From Schlegelella_A sp963778525 (GTDB taxonomy: Bacteria > Pseudomonadota > Gammaproteobacteria > Burkholderiales > Burkholderiaceae_C), in contig CAVZUJ010000002.1 of the NCBI GenBank assembly GCA_963778525.1, positions 1-64,000 on the forward strand: 64,000 nucleotides of DNA, in the 5' to 3' direction. Numbering within the stretch: position 1 is the first letter of the stretch; each line of letters begins with the position of its first letter. This document shows, in pieces, positions 26,089-35,447 of the stretch. A program made the translations under genes and the position numbers. Under the pieces are notes generated by a model. It did not search any database. It was not told where the DNA came from and was given only the letters and a program-made list of their open reading frames with translations.

Positions 26089-26903
26089 GGTCGGGAGGCT
26101 CGCGATGATGAAGGAGGAAGAGGCGCTGCGGTGCGCATGCGGCGGTCGCCGCCGCGCATGTGCTGGACGGCGCGGCGCCGGGCCAGCGCCGCGTTGCCGG
26201 CGGCGATGGCCTCGACGATGGCGCGATGCTCGAGCCGCACGGCCTCGACGAAATCGGCGCGCTCGGCGTCGTGGCGCCGGGTGACACGCATCGACTCGAG
26301 CGTGTACTGCTCGAGAAACTCGAGCAGTCGCCCGAAATGCGGGTTGCCGGCCGCGTCGGCCAGGAGGCGATGAAAGGCGACGTCCTCCTCGACGCCGTCG
26401 CCGCCCGTGGCCGCGCTGCGGTCGATCGCGCGCAGGGCGCGTCGGAGCTCGGCGACCTGCAGCCGCGTCGCCCGTTCTGCCGCCAGCGCCGCCGTTTCGG
26501 CCTCGAGCGCCCGGCGGACTTCGCGAATGCGCATCACGTCGTCGATCGAGGCGATCAGGCTGAGCTCGAGCGTCAGCGCCTCGGCCGGCGGCGCCGCGGT
26601 GACGAAGACACCCGAGCCCTGACGCGAGCGCAGCAAGCCGCGCGACTTCAGCTGATGCACCGCTTCGCGCACGACGGTGCGCGACACGCCGTGTGCCTGC
26701 GCCAGGCGCTGCTCGGTAGGCAGGCGCTCGCCCGGGCGCAGCCGCCCGGCGCCGATCTCCTTGCCGAGCCGATCGGCGAGACGGTCGGACAGCCGCTCGG
26801 CGACGAGCGGCTCGATCTCGAGCCCAACCGGAGACGGGTCGGCCGGCGAAAGAGCGGCCGCGCGATTCAACATGTGTCGGGTCATCATACGAATCCGCAC
26901 CAC
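26085..26903 (-). CDS. FadR/GntR family transcriptional regulator
   Basis: The N-terminal winged helix (LADRLGKEIGAGRLRPGERL, then TEQRLAQAHGVSRTVVREAV) is GntR type; the C-terminal all-helical FCD domain contains D-VAFHRLLADAAGN and metal-ligand histidines such as EHRAIVEAIAAG. The start is uncertain: 26903 gives the longest form and ATGs at 26888 and 26885 are alternatives. No clear ribosome site is seen. It is the first gene of the regulator-epimerase-SDR operon and is divergent from the ABC importer, whose start is 93 bp away, so one intergenic operator could control both directions. The likely inducer is a sugar acid. Confidence 0.87.
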   Translation of the reverse strand: MVRIRMMTRHMLNRAAALSPADPSPVGLEIEPLVAERLSDRLADRLGKEIGAGRLRPGERLPTEQRLAQAHGVSRTVVREAVHQLKSRGLLRSRQGSGVFVTAAPPAEALTLELSLIASIDDVMRIREVRRALEAETAALAAERATRLQVAELRRALRAIDRSAATGGDGVEEDVAFHRLLADAAGNPHFGRLLEFLEQYTLESMRVTRRHDAERADFVEAVRLEHRAIVEAIAAGNAALARRRAVQHMRGGDRRMRTAAPLPPSSSRASRP

Positions 26904-26996
26904 GCTCGATCTACCGGTTTGCCCTCATGGCGCCGCGGCGAGCGGGTGCAGATACTTCGCGCAGCCCGGGTGAGGGCCGCCTTCACAGCAGCGCCA

Positions 26997-28070
<1,074 letters not shown>

Positions 28071-28106
28071 TTTTTCGATCATCAAGAGCCAACCAGGAGA
28101 CAAGAC

Positions 28107-29442
28107 ATGACCGACAAGACCTTCAATCGCCGCCGCTTTCTCGAAAGCTCGGCCGGCGTCGCGACCGTGGCCACGCTCGGCAGCGGCACCGCGCTGTTCT
28201 CGCCGCTCGCGAACGCGCAATCGCTGACCTACAAGGCGGAGAAGGGCGCCACGCTGCGCGTGCTGCGCTGGAGCCGCTTCGTGCAGGGCGACATCGACGC
28301 CTACATGGTCAACGTCAAGAAGTTCACCGAGAAGACGGGCATCCCGGTGCGCGTCGACAACGAAGGCTGGGAAGACGTGCGCCCGAAGGCGGCCGTTGCG
28401 GCCAACACCGGCGCGGGTCCGGACATCATCCTGTCGACCAACGACGACGCCAATCTCTATCCGGAAAAGCTGCTCGACGTCACCGACCTGGCCGAGTACC
28501 TCGGCAAGAAATACGGCGGCTGGTACAGCGCGGGCGAGATGTTCAACCGGCCCGACGGCAAGCACTGGATCGCGCTGCCGCTGGGTGCCGCCGGCTCGAT
28601 GATGGTCTACCGCGAAAGCGTGCTGAAGTCGGCCGGCTTCGACAGCTTCCCGAAGAACACCGACGACTTCCTGAAGATGTTCAAGGCCGTCAAGGACAAG
28701 GGCATGCCCGGCGGCATGGCGCTCGGCAACGCCACCGGCGACGGCCTGTGGTGCAACTGGCTGGTCTGGGCCTTCGGCGGCGAGCTCGTCGACAAGAGCA
28801 ACAAGGTCGTCATCGACAGCCCGGAGACGATGAAGGCGCTCGAGTACGGCAAGGAGCTCTACGCGACCTTCATCCCGGGCACGCTGTCCTGGCTCGATCC
28901 GAGCAACAACAAGGCCTTCCTCGATGGCCAGATCTCGGTCACCAACAACGGCATCTCGATCTACGTGGCGGCGAAGAACTCGCCCGACCAGAAGCTGAAG
29001 GACATGGCCGTCGACATCCAGCACGCCTCGTTTCCGGTCGGCCCGGTCGGCGTGCCGACGGAGTCGCACCTGTACTTCAACCAGATGATCATGAAGTACA
29101 CCAAGTACCCGCAGGCGGCCAAGGCGTTCCTGCAGTTCATGATGGAGAAGGACCAGTTCGATCCGTGGCTGACCGGAGCGCAGGGCTACGTCGCGCCGCC
29201 GCTTGCCGCTTACGCGAAGAGCGCCGATCTGGACCGCCGATCCGAAGAACCTGCCGTACCGCGACGCGGTGAAGAACCTCCGGCCGGCGGGATATGCCGG
29301 CAAGCTCGGCTATGCATCGGCCGGTGCCGCTGCCGACTTCATCGTCGTCAACATGGTGGCCGAGGCGGTGAGCGGCTCCAAGACGCCGAAGGAGGCGATG
29401 GAGCGGGCCCAGAAGCGCGCCGAACGCTACTACAAGGTTTGA
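28107..29442 (+). CDS. extracellular solute-binding protein of the sugar ABC importer, one frameshift
   Basis: Begins MTDKTFNRRRFLESSAGVAT: a twin-arginine signal with cleavage near PLANAQ, so it is exported folded. The body has the type 1 sugar-binding pattern (GPDIILSTNDDANLYPEKLL, GLWCNWLVWAFGGELVDKSN, WLDPSNNKAFLDGQISVTNN). The frame shifts near 29232, where the first reading leaves the family; the second continues WTADPKNLPYRDAVKNLRPA to KRAERYYKV and stops at 29442. Restored length is about 445. The ribosome site AGGAGA precedes the ATG by eight bases. It delivers the sugar or sugar acid to the two permeases downstream. Confidence 0.88.
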
Positions 29443-29488
29443 CGACGCCTGTCCGGCGACGTCAGCACCGGCCTCGTTCGAGGGATCA

Positions 29489-29578
29489 CGCTTCGCTTCG
29501 CTCGCGCGTCCCTCAACTCGGCCTCGGCTCGCATCCGCGAGCCGGGGTTTGCTCGCTTCGCTTCGCTCGCTGCGAGCG
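29489..29578. repeat. direct repeats and hairpins in the gap between binding protein and permease genes
   Basis: A 17-bp sequence CGCTTCGCTTCGCTCGC occurs at 29489-29505 and again at 29554-29570. Between them GGCTCGC (29526-29532) and GCGAGCC (29537-29543) form a perfect hairpin with a 4-nt loop. At the end CGCTCGC (29564-29570) and GCGAGCG (29572-29578) form another. Such structures after a binding-protein gene commonly protect its mRNA and lower expression of the following permeases. Confidence 0.6.
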
Positions 29579-29588
29579 CGATTGATCC

Positions 29589-30497
29589 ATGACAGCGCTC
29601 GAAAGACTGCAGAACAACCGCAACGCGCTCGGCATGCTGTTCATGCTGCCGGCGGCGTTGCTGCTGCTCATCTTCCTGACCTATCCGCTCGGGCTCGGCG
29701 TCTGGCTGGGCTTTACCGATGCCAAGGTCGGCCGCACCGGCGAATGGATCGGCCTCGAGAACTACGAGTTCCTGTGGGGCGACAGCGTCACCCGGCTGGC
29801 CCTCTTCAACACCATTTTCTATACCGTGGTGGCGAGCATCCTGAAGTTCTTTCTCGGCCTGTGGCTGGCGATCCTGCTCAATCGCAACATCCGCTTCAAG
29901 ACCTTCTTTCGCGCCGTCATCCTGCTGCCGTATATCGTGCCGACGGCGCTCTCGGCCATCGCCTTCTGGTGGATCTTCGACGCCCAGTTCTCGATCATCA
30001 GCTGGCTGCTCGTGAAGATGGGGTTCATCACGACCTACATCGACTTCCTCGGCTCGCCCTGGAACGCGCGCTTCTCGGTGATCGCCGCCAACGTCTGGCG
30101 CGGCGTGCCTTTCGTCGCCATCACCTTGCTCGCCGGCCTGCAGACGATCTCGCCCTCCTACTACGAAGCGTCGGCGATCGACGGCGCCACGCCCTGGCAG
30201 CAGTTTCGCCACGTCACGCTGCCCTTGCTCACCCCGATCATCGCGGTGGTGATGACCTTCTCGGTGCTGTTCACCTTCACCGACTTCCAGCTCATCTACG
30301 TCATCACCCGCGGCGGCCCGCTCAACGCCACCCACCTGATGGCCACGCTCGCCTTCCAGCGCGCCATCAACGGCGGCGCCCTCGGCGAAGGCGCGGCGAT
30401 CGCGATCACGATGGTGCCGTTCCTGCTGGCCTGCATCATGTTCAGCTTCTTCGGCCTGCAGCGGCGAGCCTGGCAACAGGGCGGGAGCGACAAGTGA
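29589..30497 (+). CDS. sugar ABC transporter permease (MalF/UgpA type)
   Basis: A 302-residue inner-membrane protein with six predicted helices, the first being LGMLFMLPAALLLLIFLTYP. The cytoplasmic EAA loop that docks on the ATPase reads EASAIDGATPWQQFRHVTLP. The start at 29589 (MTALERLQNNRN) lacks a strong ribosome site, consistent with low translation after the upstream hairpins. Its stop overlaps the GTG of the second permease as GTGA. Confidence 0.93.
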   Translation: MTALERLQNNRNALGMLFMLPAALLLLIFLTYPLGLGVWLGFTDAKVGRTGEWIGLENYEFLWGDSVTRLALFNTIFYTVVASILKFFLGLWLAILLNRNIRFKTFFRAVILLPYIVPTALSAIAFWWIFDAQFSIISWLLVKMGFITTYIDFLGSPWNARFSVIAANVWRGVPFVAITLLAGLQTISPSYYEASAIDGATPWQQFRHVTLPLLTPIIAVVMTFSVLFTFTDFQLIYVITRGGPLNATHLMATLAFQRAINGGALGEGAAIAITMVPFLLACIMFSFFGLQRRAWQQGGSDK

Positions 30498-31372
30498 GCG
30501 CCGAAGCGGCAGCGGTCGACTCGGCGGGCATGGGCTACCTCGAATCGCGGCGGCGGCGCGCGGTCGTCGTCTACATCCCGCTCGTCGTCTTCCTCATCGT
30601 CCTGCTCTTCCCGTTCTACTGGATGGCGATCACCTCGGTGAAGCCCGACGGCGAGCTGCTGTCGCGCACCGGCAATCCGTTCTGGGTCATCAACGCCACG
30701 CTCGCGCACTTTCACCATCTGCTGTTCGAGACCTCGTTTCCGGAATGGGCCTGGAACACCATCCTCATCTCGGTGGTCTCCACCGCCTTCTCGCTGTTCG
30801 CCTCCGTGCTCGCGGCCTACGCCATCGAGCGCTTGCGCTTTCGGGGCGCCAAGCACACCGGCCTGGCGATCTTTCTCGCCTACCTGGTGCCGCCGACCAT
30901 CCTCTTCATTCCGCTTGCCAACGTCGTCTTCAAGCTCGGCTTGTTCGACACCCGCATGGCGCTGATCCTCACCTATCCCACCTTCCTGATCCCCTTCTGC
31001 ACCTGGCTGCTGATGGGCTACTTCCGCTCGATACCGTACGAGCTGGAGGAATGCGCGCTCATCGACGGCGCCACGCGCTGGCAGATCCTGACCAAGATCG
31101 TCCTGCCGCTCGCCGTGCCGGGGCTCATCTCGGCCGGCATCTTCGCCTTCACCTTGTCGTGGAACGAGTTCATCTACGCGCTCACTTTCATCTCGTCGTC
31201 GGAGATCAAGACCTTGCCGGTCGGCGTCGTCACCGAGCTCGTGCAGGGCGACGTCTACCAATGGGGTCCGCTGATGGCCGGAGCCCTGCTCGGCTCGCTG
31301 CCGGTGGCCTTCGTGTATTCGTTCTTCGTCGAGTACTACGTCTCCGGCCTGACGGGATCGGTGAAGGAATGA
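30494..31372 (+). CDS. carbohydrate ABC transporter permease (MalG/UgpE type)
   Basis: The second permease subunit. I chose the GTG at 30494 because it overlaps the previous stop (GTGA) and is preceded by GGGAG. It has six predicted helices; the EAA motif is EECALIDGATRWQILTKIVL, and the C-terminal region has FAFTLSWNEFIYALTFI, typical of MalG-type subunits. With the ATPase, binding protein and first permease it completes one importer. It is followed after 10 bp by the dehydratase. Confidence 0.93.
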   Translation: MSAEAAAVDSAGMGYLESRRRRAVVVYIPLVVFLIVLLFPFYWMAITSVKPDGELLSRTGNPFWVINATLAHFHHLLFETSFPEWAWNTILISVVSTAFSLFASVLAAYAIERLRFRGAKHTGLAIFLAYLVPPTILFIPLANVVFKLGLFDTRMALILTYPTFLIPFCTWLLMGYFRSIPYELEECALIDGATRWQILTKIVLPLAVPGLISAGIFAFTLSWNEFIYALTFISSSEIKTLPVGVVTELVQGDVYQWGPLMAGALLGSLPVAFVYSFFVEYYVSGLTGSVKE

Positions 31373-31382
31373 GGAGTTCGCG

Positions 31383-33122
31383 ATGAGCACGCTGCCCAGA
31401 ATCAAGAAGCCCGAGGACCTGCGCAGCCGCAAATGGTTCGGCCGCATGGATCGCGACGGCTTCGCCTACCGCAGCTGGATCAAGGGCAAGGGCGTGCCCG
31501 ACGACCAGTTCGACGGCCGGCCGGTGATCGGCATCTGCAACACCTTCAGCGAGCTCACGCCCTGCAACTCGCACTTCCGCATCCTTGCCGAGCAGGTGAA
31601 GATCGGTGTCTACGAGGCGGGCGGCTTTCCGTTCGAGTTCCCGGTGATGTCGCTCGGCGAGACGCTGCTCAGGCCGACGGCGATGCTCTACCGCAACCTG
31701 GCCAGCATGGACGTCGAGGAGTCCATTCGCGGCAACCCGGTCGATGGCGTCGTGCTGCTGATGGGCTGCGACAAGACGACGCCCTCGCTCGTCATGGGCG
31801 CCTCGAGCGTCGACCTGCCGACCATCGGCGTTTCCGGCGGACCGATGCTCAACGGCAAGTGGCGCGGCCAGGAGCTGGGCTCGGGCACCGGCGTATGGAG
31901 CATGAGCGAGCAGGTGCGCGCCGGCACGCTCAAGCTGAAGGATTTTCTCGAGGCCGAGAGCTGCATGCATCGCAGCCATGGCCACTGCATGACGATGGGC
32001 ACGGCCAGCACCATGGCCTCGATGGTCGAGGCGCTCGGCCTCGGCCTGCCGGGCAACGCCGCCTATCCGGCGGTCGACGGCCGGCGCAACGTGCTCGCGC
32101 GGATGGCCGGCCGGCGGGCCGTCGAGATGGTGCATGAGGACCTGACGATCTCGAAGATCCTGACGCGCGCGGCATTCGAGAACGCCATCAAGGTCCTCGC
32201 CGCGATCGGCGGCTCGACCAATGCGGTGATCCACCTCATTGCCATCGCCGGTCGGCTCGGCGTCGAGCTCGAGATGGAAGACTTCGACCGGCTGGCCAGC
32301 GAGTCGCCCTGCCTGCTCGACCTGCAGCCCTCGGGCAAGCACCTGATGGAAGACTTCTGCTACGCCGGTGGCCTGCCGGCGCTGATGAAGGAGATCGCGC
32401 CTTCGCTGGACCTGGGCGTCATCACCGCAAGCGGCCAGACCATGGGAACGAACATCGCCGATGCGCAGAACTGGAACAGCGAGGTCATCAGGACAGTGGC
32501 CGCGCCGTTCAAGGAAAAGGCCGGCATCGCCGTGCTGCGCGGCAACCTGGCGCCGCGCGGCGCCGTCATCAAGCCGAGCGCGGCCACGCCGGCGCTGATG
32601 GTGCACACCGGTCGCGCGGTCGTCTTCGAGTCGATCGAAGACTTCCACACCCGCATCGACGACGACGCGCTCGACGTCGACGAGAGCTGTGTCCTGGTGC
32701 TGAAGAACTGCGGCCCGAAGGGCTATCCGGGCATGGCCGAGGTGGGCAACATGCCGCTGCCGCCGAAGATCCTGAAGAAGGGCATCACCGACATGGTCCG
32801 CATCAGCGACGCGCGCATGAGCGGCACCGCCTACGGCACGGTCGTGCTGCATGCGGCGCCGGAAGCGGCCGCCGGCGGTCCGCTCGCCGTCGTGCGCAAC
32901 GGCGACATGATCGAGCTCGACGTGCCCAGGCGCCGCCTGCACCTGCACATCAGCGACGACGAGCTGGCCCGGCGGCTGGCCGGCTGGAAGGCACCGGCGC
33001 CGCCCTTGGCGAGCGGCTACTGGAAGCTGTACGTCGATCACGTGCTGCAGGCCGATCGAGGCGTCGATCTCGACTTCCTCGTCGGCAAGCGCGGCGCGTT
33101 CGTGCCGCGCGACAACCACTGA
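31383..33122 (+). CDS. IlvD/Edd family sugar-acid dehydratase (L-arabinonate dehydratase-like)
   Basis: A 579-residue [2Fe-2S] dehydratase. The three cluster cysteines expected in this family are Cys61 (ELTPCNSHF), Cys129 (MGCDKTTPS) and Cys202 (HGHCMTMGTAS). Length and the motifs GGSTNAVIHLIAIAGRLG, NCGPKGYPGMAEVGNMPLPP and DARMSGTAYGTVVLHAAPEA match the sugar-acid branch (arabinonate, xylonate, fuconate and others) rather than the branched-chain IlvD. It removes water from an aldonic acid to give a 2-keto-3-deoxy acid. The ATG follows AGGAG. Lying directly behind the importer, it probably acts on the imported compound after oxidation, or on an imported sugar acid. Confidence 0.9.
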   Translation: MSTLPRIKKPEDLRSRKWFGRMDRDGFAYRSWIKGKGVPDDQFDGRPVIGICNTFSELTPCNSHFRILAEQVKIGVYEAGGFPFEFPVMSLGETLLRPTAMLYRNLASMDVEESIRGNPVDGVVLLMGCDKTTPSLVMGASSVDLPTIGVSGGPMLNGKWRGQELGSGTGVWSMSEQVRAGTLKLKDFLEAESCMHRSHGHCMTMGTASTMASMVEALGLGLPGNAAYPAVDGRRNVLARMAGRRAVEMVHEDLTISKILTRAAFENAIKVLAAIGGSTNAVIHLIAIAGRLGVELEMEDFDRLASESPCLLDLQPSGKHLMEDFCYAGGLPALMKEIAPSLDLGVITASGQTMGTNIADAQNWNSEVIRTVAAPFKEKAGIAVLRGNLAPRGAVIKPSAATPALMVHTGRAVVFESIEDFHTRIDDDALDVDESCVLVLKNCGPKGYPGMAEVGNMPLPPKILKKGITDMVRISDARMSGTAYGTVVLHAAPEAAAGGPLAVVRNGDMIELDVPRRRLHLHISDDELARRLAGWKAPAPPLASGYWKLYVDHVLQADRGVDLDFLVGKRGAFVPRDNH

Positions 33123-33143
33123 GGCCGGCTGCGGAGCGGGCTC

Positions 33144-34406
33144 GTGTCGCGACGCGACGTGATGGCGCCAGGCACCGCACCGCAGTTGCCTTCGCGGGCT
33201 CGCGTCGGCGTCGGCCTCTATCTCGGCGTCGTGCAGTTCTTCTTCGCCGCGACCTGGATCGTCTACGTCATCTACCTGCCGCAGCTCGCGGCGCAGGCCG
33301 GCATCGGCAAGGGCGCGGTCGCGACGATCCTGATGGCCGATCAGCTGATCTTCGTCTTCGCCGACTTCGCGACCGGCGTGGCCGCCGACAAGATGGCTCG
33401 CGTCGTCGGTCGCCTCGGACTCGCGGCGCTTGCCGCGACGCTGCTGTCGTGTGCCGCCTTTCTCGCCCTGCCACTGGTGGCGCCGGCCGGCGCGCCGGCC
33501 GCTTTTCTCGCCATGACCGCGGTCTGGGCGGTCACCTCGTCGGCACTGCGTGCGCCGCCGTTGACCCTCATCGGCAAGCACGCGGCCAAGCCTTCGCAGC
33601 CCTGGTTGATCGCGTTGTCGATGCTCGGCCTGGGCGTCGCCAGCGCGCTCGCACCCTATCTCGCCTTGATCCTGCGCGGCGTCGATGCGCGCGTTCCGTT
33701 CACGCTCGCCAGCGTCGCACTGGCCATGGTCACGCTCGGCCTGGTCGCAGCCGAGCGCAAGCTGGCGCGGTCGGCAGCGAACGAGGCGCCTGTCGCGGCC
33801 GAACCCGGCGAAGGATCGAGGCCGGTGCCGACGCCGCTCGTGCTCATCGCCGTCACGCTCGCCGCGCTGGCATTCCAGGCCCACGTCTTCATCGACAGCA
33901 TGCCGCTCTACCTGCGCTATGTCGCTGCGGTCGAACTGCCGCTGCTCGCACCGGTGTTCTGGGTCGGCTTCAACCTCGCCTTGCTGCCGTTCTCGCTGGC
34001 CGCGAGGCGCTGGTCGGCCGCACGTGTCATCGCTGTCGGGACGGCGCTCGCGGCCCTCGCCGCGGTGGCGGCGCGCTTCGCGCCCAGCCTCCCGCTCCTG
34101 GTGACGGCGCAGTGCATCGCGGGCGTCGGCTGGGCCGGCGCCATCGTCGCGGCGTTCGCCTGGGCGACGAGCCGCAGCGCCCGCTGCGGCGCGCTCGCCG
34201 GAGCCTTGTCGTCGCTGCTCGCGTTGGCGACCTTGATCCGGATGGCGAGCGTCGCTGCCGGCTGGCCGAAGGCACCGGTCCTGCACGAGGCCATCGCATG
34301 GTGGCCGGCCGCCGGCTGGCTGGCGGCCGGCATCGCGATCTATGGCGGCCGACGATGGCGCTCGCACGTTCGCGGCGCTGCAGAACGCGGTCGCAGGCCG
34401 GCATGA
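33144..34406 (+). CDS. MFS-type transporter (about 420 aa)
   Basis: A hydrophobic protein with about twelve predicted membrane helices, from GVGLYLGVVQFFFAATWIVY to WWPAAGWLAAGIAIYGGRRW, and a charged central loop (AERKLARSAANEAPVAAEPG) as in major facilitator proteins. GTG at 33144 with GGAG upstream is the likely start; the ATG at 33162 is possible. No substrate motif is recognised. It starts 21 bp after the dehydratase and its stop overlaps the next ATG (ATGA), so it could be part of the sugar-acid operon, as an exporter or second uptake system. Confidence 0.75.
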   Translation: MSRRDVMAPGTAPQLPSRARVGVGLYLGVVQFFFAATWIVYVIYLPQLAAQAGIGKGAVATILMADQLIFVFADFATGVAADKMARVVGRLGLAALAATLLSCAAFLALPLVAPAGAPAAFLAMTAVWAVTSSALRAPPLTLIGKHAAKPSQPWLIALSMLGLGVASALAPYLALILRGVDARVPFTLASVALAMVTLGLVAAERKLARSAANEAPVAAEPGEGSRPVPTPLVLIAVTLAALAFQAHVFIDSMPLYLRYVAAVELPLLAPVFWVGFNLALLPFSLAARRWSAARVIAVGTALAALAAVAARFAPSLPLLVTAQCIAGVGWAGAIVAAFAWATSRSARCGALAGALSSLLALATLIRMASVAAGWPKAPVLHEAIAWWPAAGWLAAGIAIYGGRRWRSHVRGAAERGRRPA

Positions 34407-35411
34407 TCGAGGGGCCGCTCTCGCTCACCGAGTGGAATCGCAGCCGCTACGACCCGGCGTCGACGGCCGGCCACTACGAGAGCTGGTTCCAGCGGGCCAA
34501 TCATCCGGAGCGCCCGCTGGCGTTCTGGATCCGCTACACGATCTTCAGCCCGAAGGGGCGGCCGGCCGACGCGTTCGGAGAGATCTGGGCCATCTTCTTC
34601 GACGGCGAGCGCGGCCGCTCGACCGTCGATCAAGGAAAGCCTGCCGCTGGCACGCTGCCGCTTTTCGCGCCGCGACCTCGAAGCGCGCATCGGCCTGTGC
34701 ACGCTCAACACCTTTCACCTCGAGGGCCGGGCCCGCTCGAAGAAGCACACCATGCGCTGGCAGCTCGACTACGCGGGCGATGCGCCGCCGGTCTTCCTCT
34801 TGCCGCAGCGCCTCTACGACACTGCCTTTCCGACGGCGAAGGCGCTGGTCGGCACGCCCGACGCGCTCTATCGCGGCGTGCTCACGATCGACGGCGAACA
34901 GGTACGCGTCGACGGTTGGCTGGGCACGCAGAACCACAACTGGGGCAGCCGGCACACCCATGCCTACGCCTGGGGCCAGGTCGCCGGCTTCGACGACGCA
35001 CCCGACGCCTTCGTGGAATGTGCGACCGCGCGTTTGCGCGTCGCCGGACTGCCGATGCCGCAGATGACGACGCTGGTGCTGCGCGCCGACGGCGAGGAAT
35101 ATCGGCTGAACGGCGTCTGGCAGGCGTTGCGCGCACGGGCACGCTATGAATTCTTCGACTGGCAGCTCGCGACCCGGGGCCGAGGCGTACGGGTGCGCGC
35201 CCGTTTGCATGCGCCGGTCTCGGCCTTCGTCGGCCTGCGCTACGACGACCCGCCCGGCGGCTCGCGCCTGTGCCTGAACACCAAGCTCGCGGCCTGCGAG
35301 CTGACCCTCGAACGGGCCGGCCGCCCTGCGCGCACGTTCTCGACACGGCATCGCGCCGCGTTCGAGATCCTCACCGGGAGCACCGGGCACGGCGTGCCGA
35401 TCGCGGCTTGA
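34403..35411 (+). CDS. AttH/CrtC-like lipocalin-fold hypothetical protein, one frameshift
   Basis: The ATG at 34403 overlaps the MFS stop. The N-terminal part reads GHYESWFQRANHPERPLAFW and IRYTIFSPKGRPADAFGEIW; after an indel near 34630 the reading continues IKESLPLARCRFSRRDLEAR, then GWLGTQNHNWGSRHTHAYAW and GQVAGFDDAPDAFVECATAR. The block N-H-N-W-G...Y-A-W-G-Q in a beta-rich protein is reminiscent of AttH/carotenoid hydratase (CrtC)-like calycins; this is a weak, pattern-based assignment. No signal peptide or membrane segment. Restored length about 335. Function unknown. Confidence 0.65.
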
Positions 35412-35447
35412 GCCGCACCTGGCAGCGCCGTTCGTTGCGCGCCGTGC

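Noticed and set aside
31230..34367. A 1,045-codon open frame on the minus strand
   Set aside because: Antisense to the dehydratase and MFS genes, both of which have clear family motifs.
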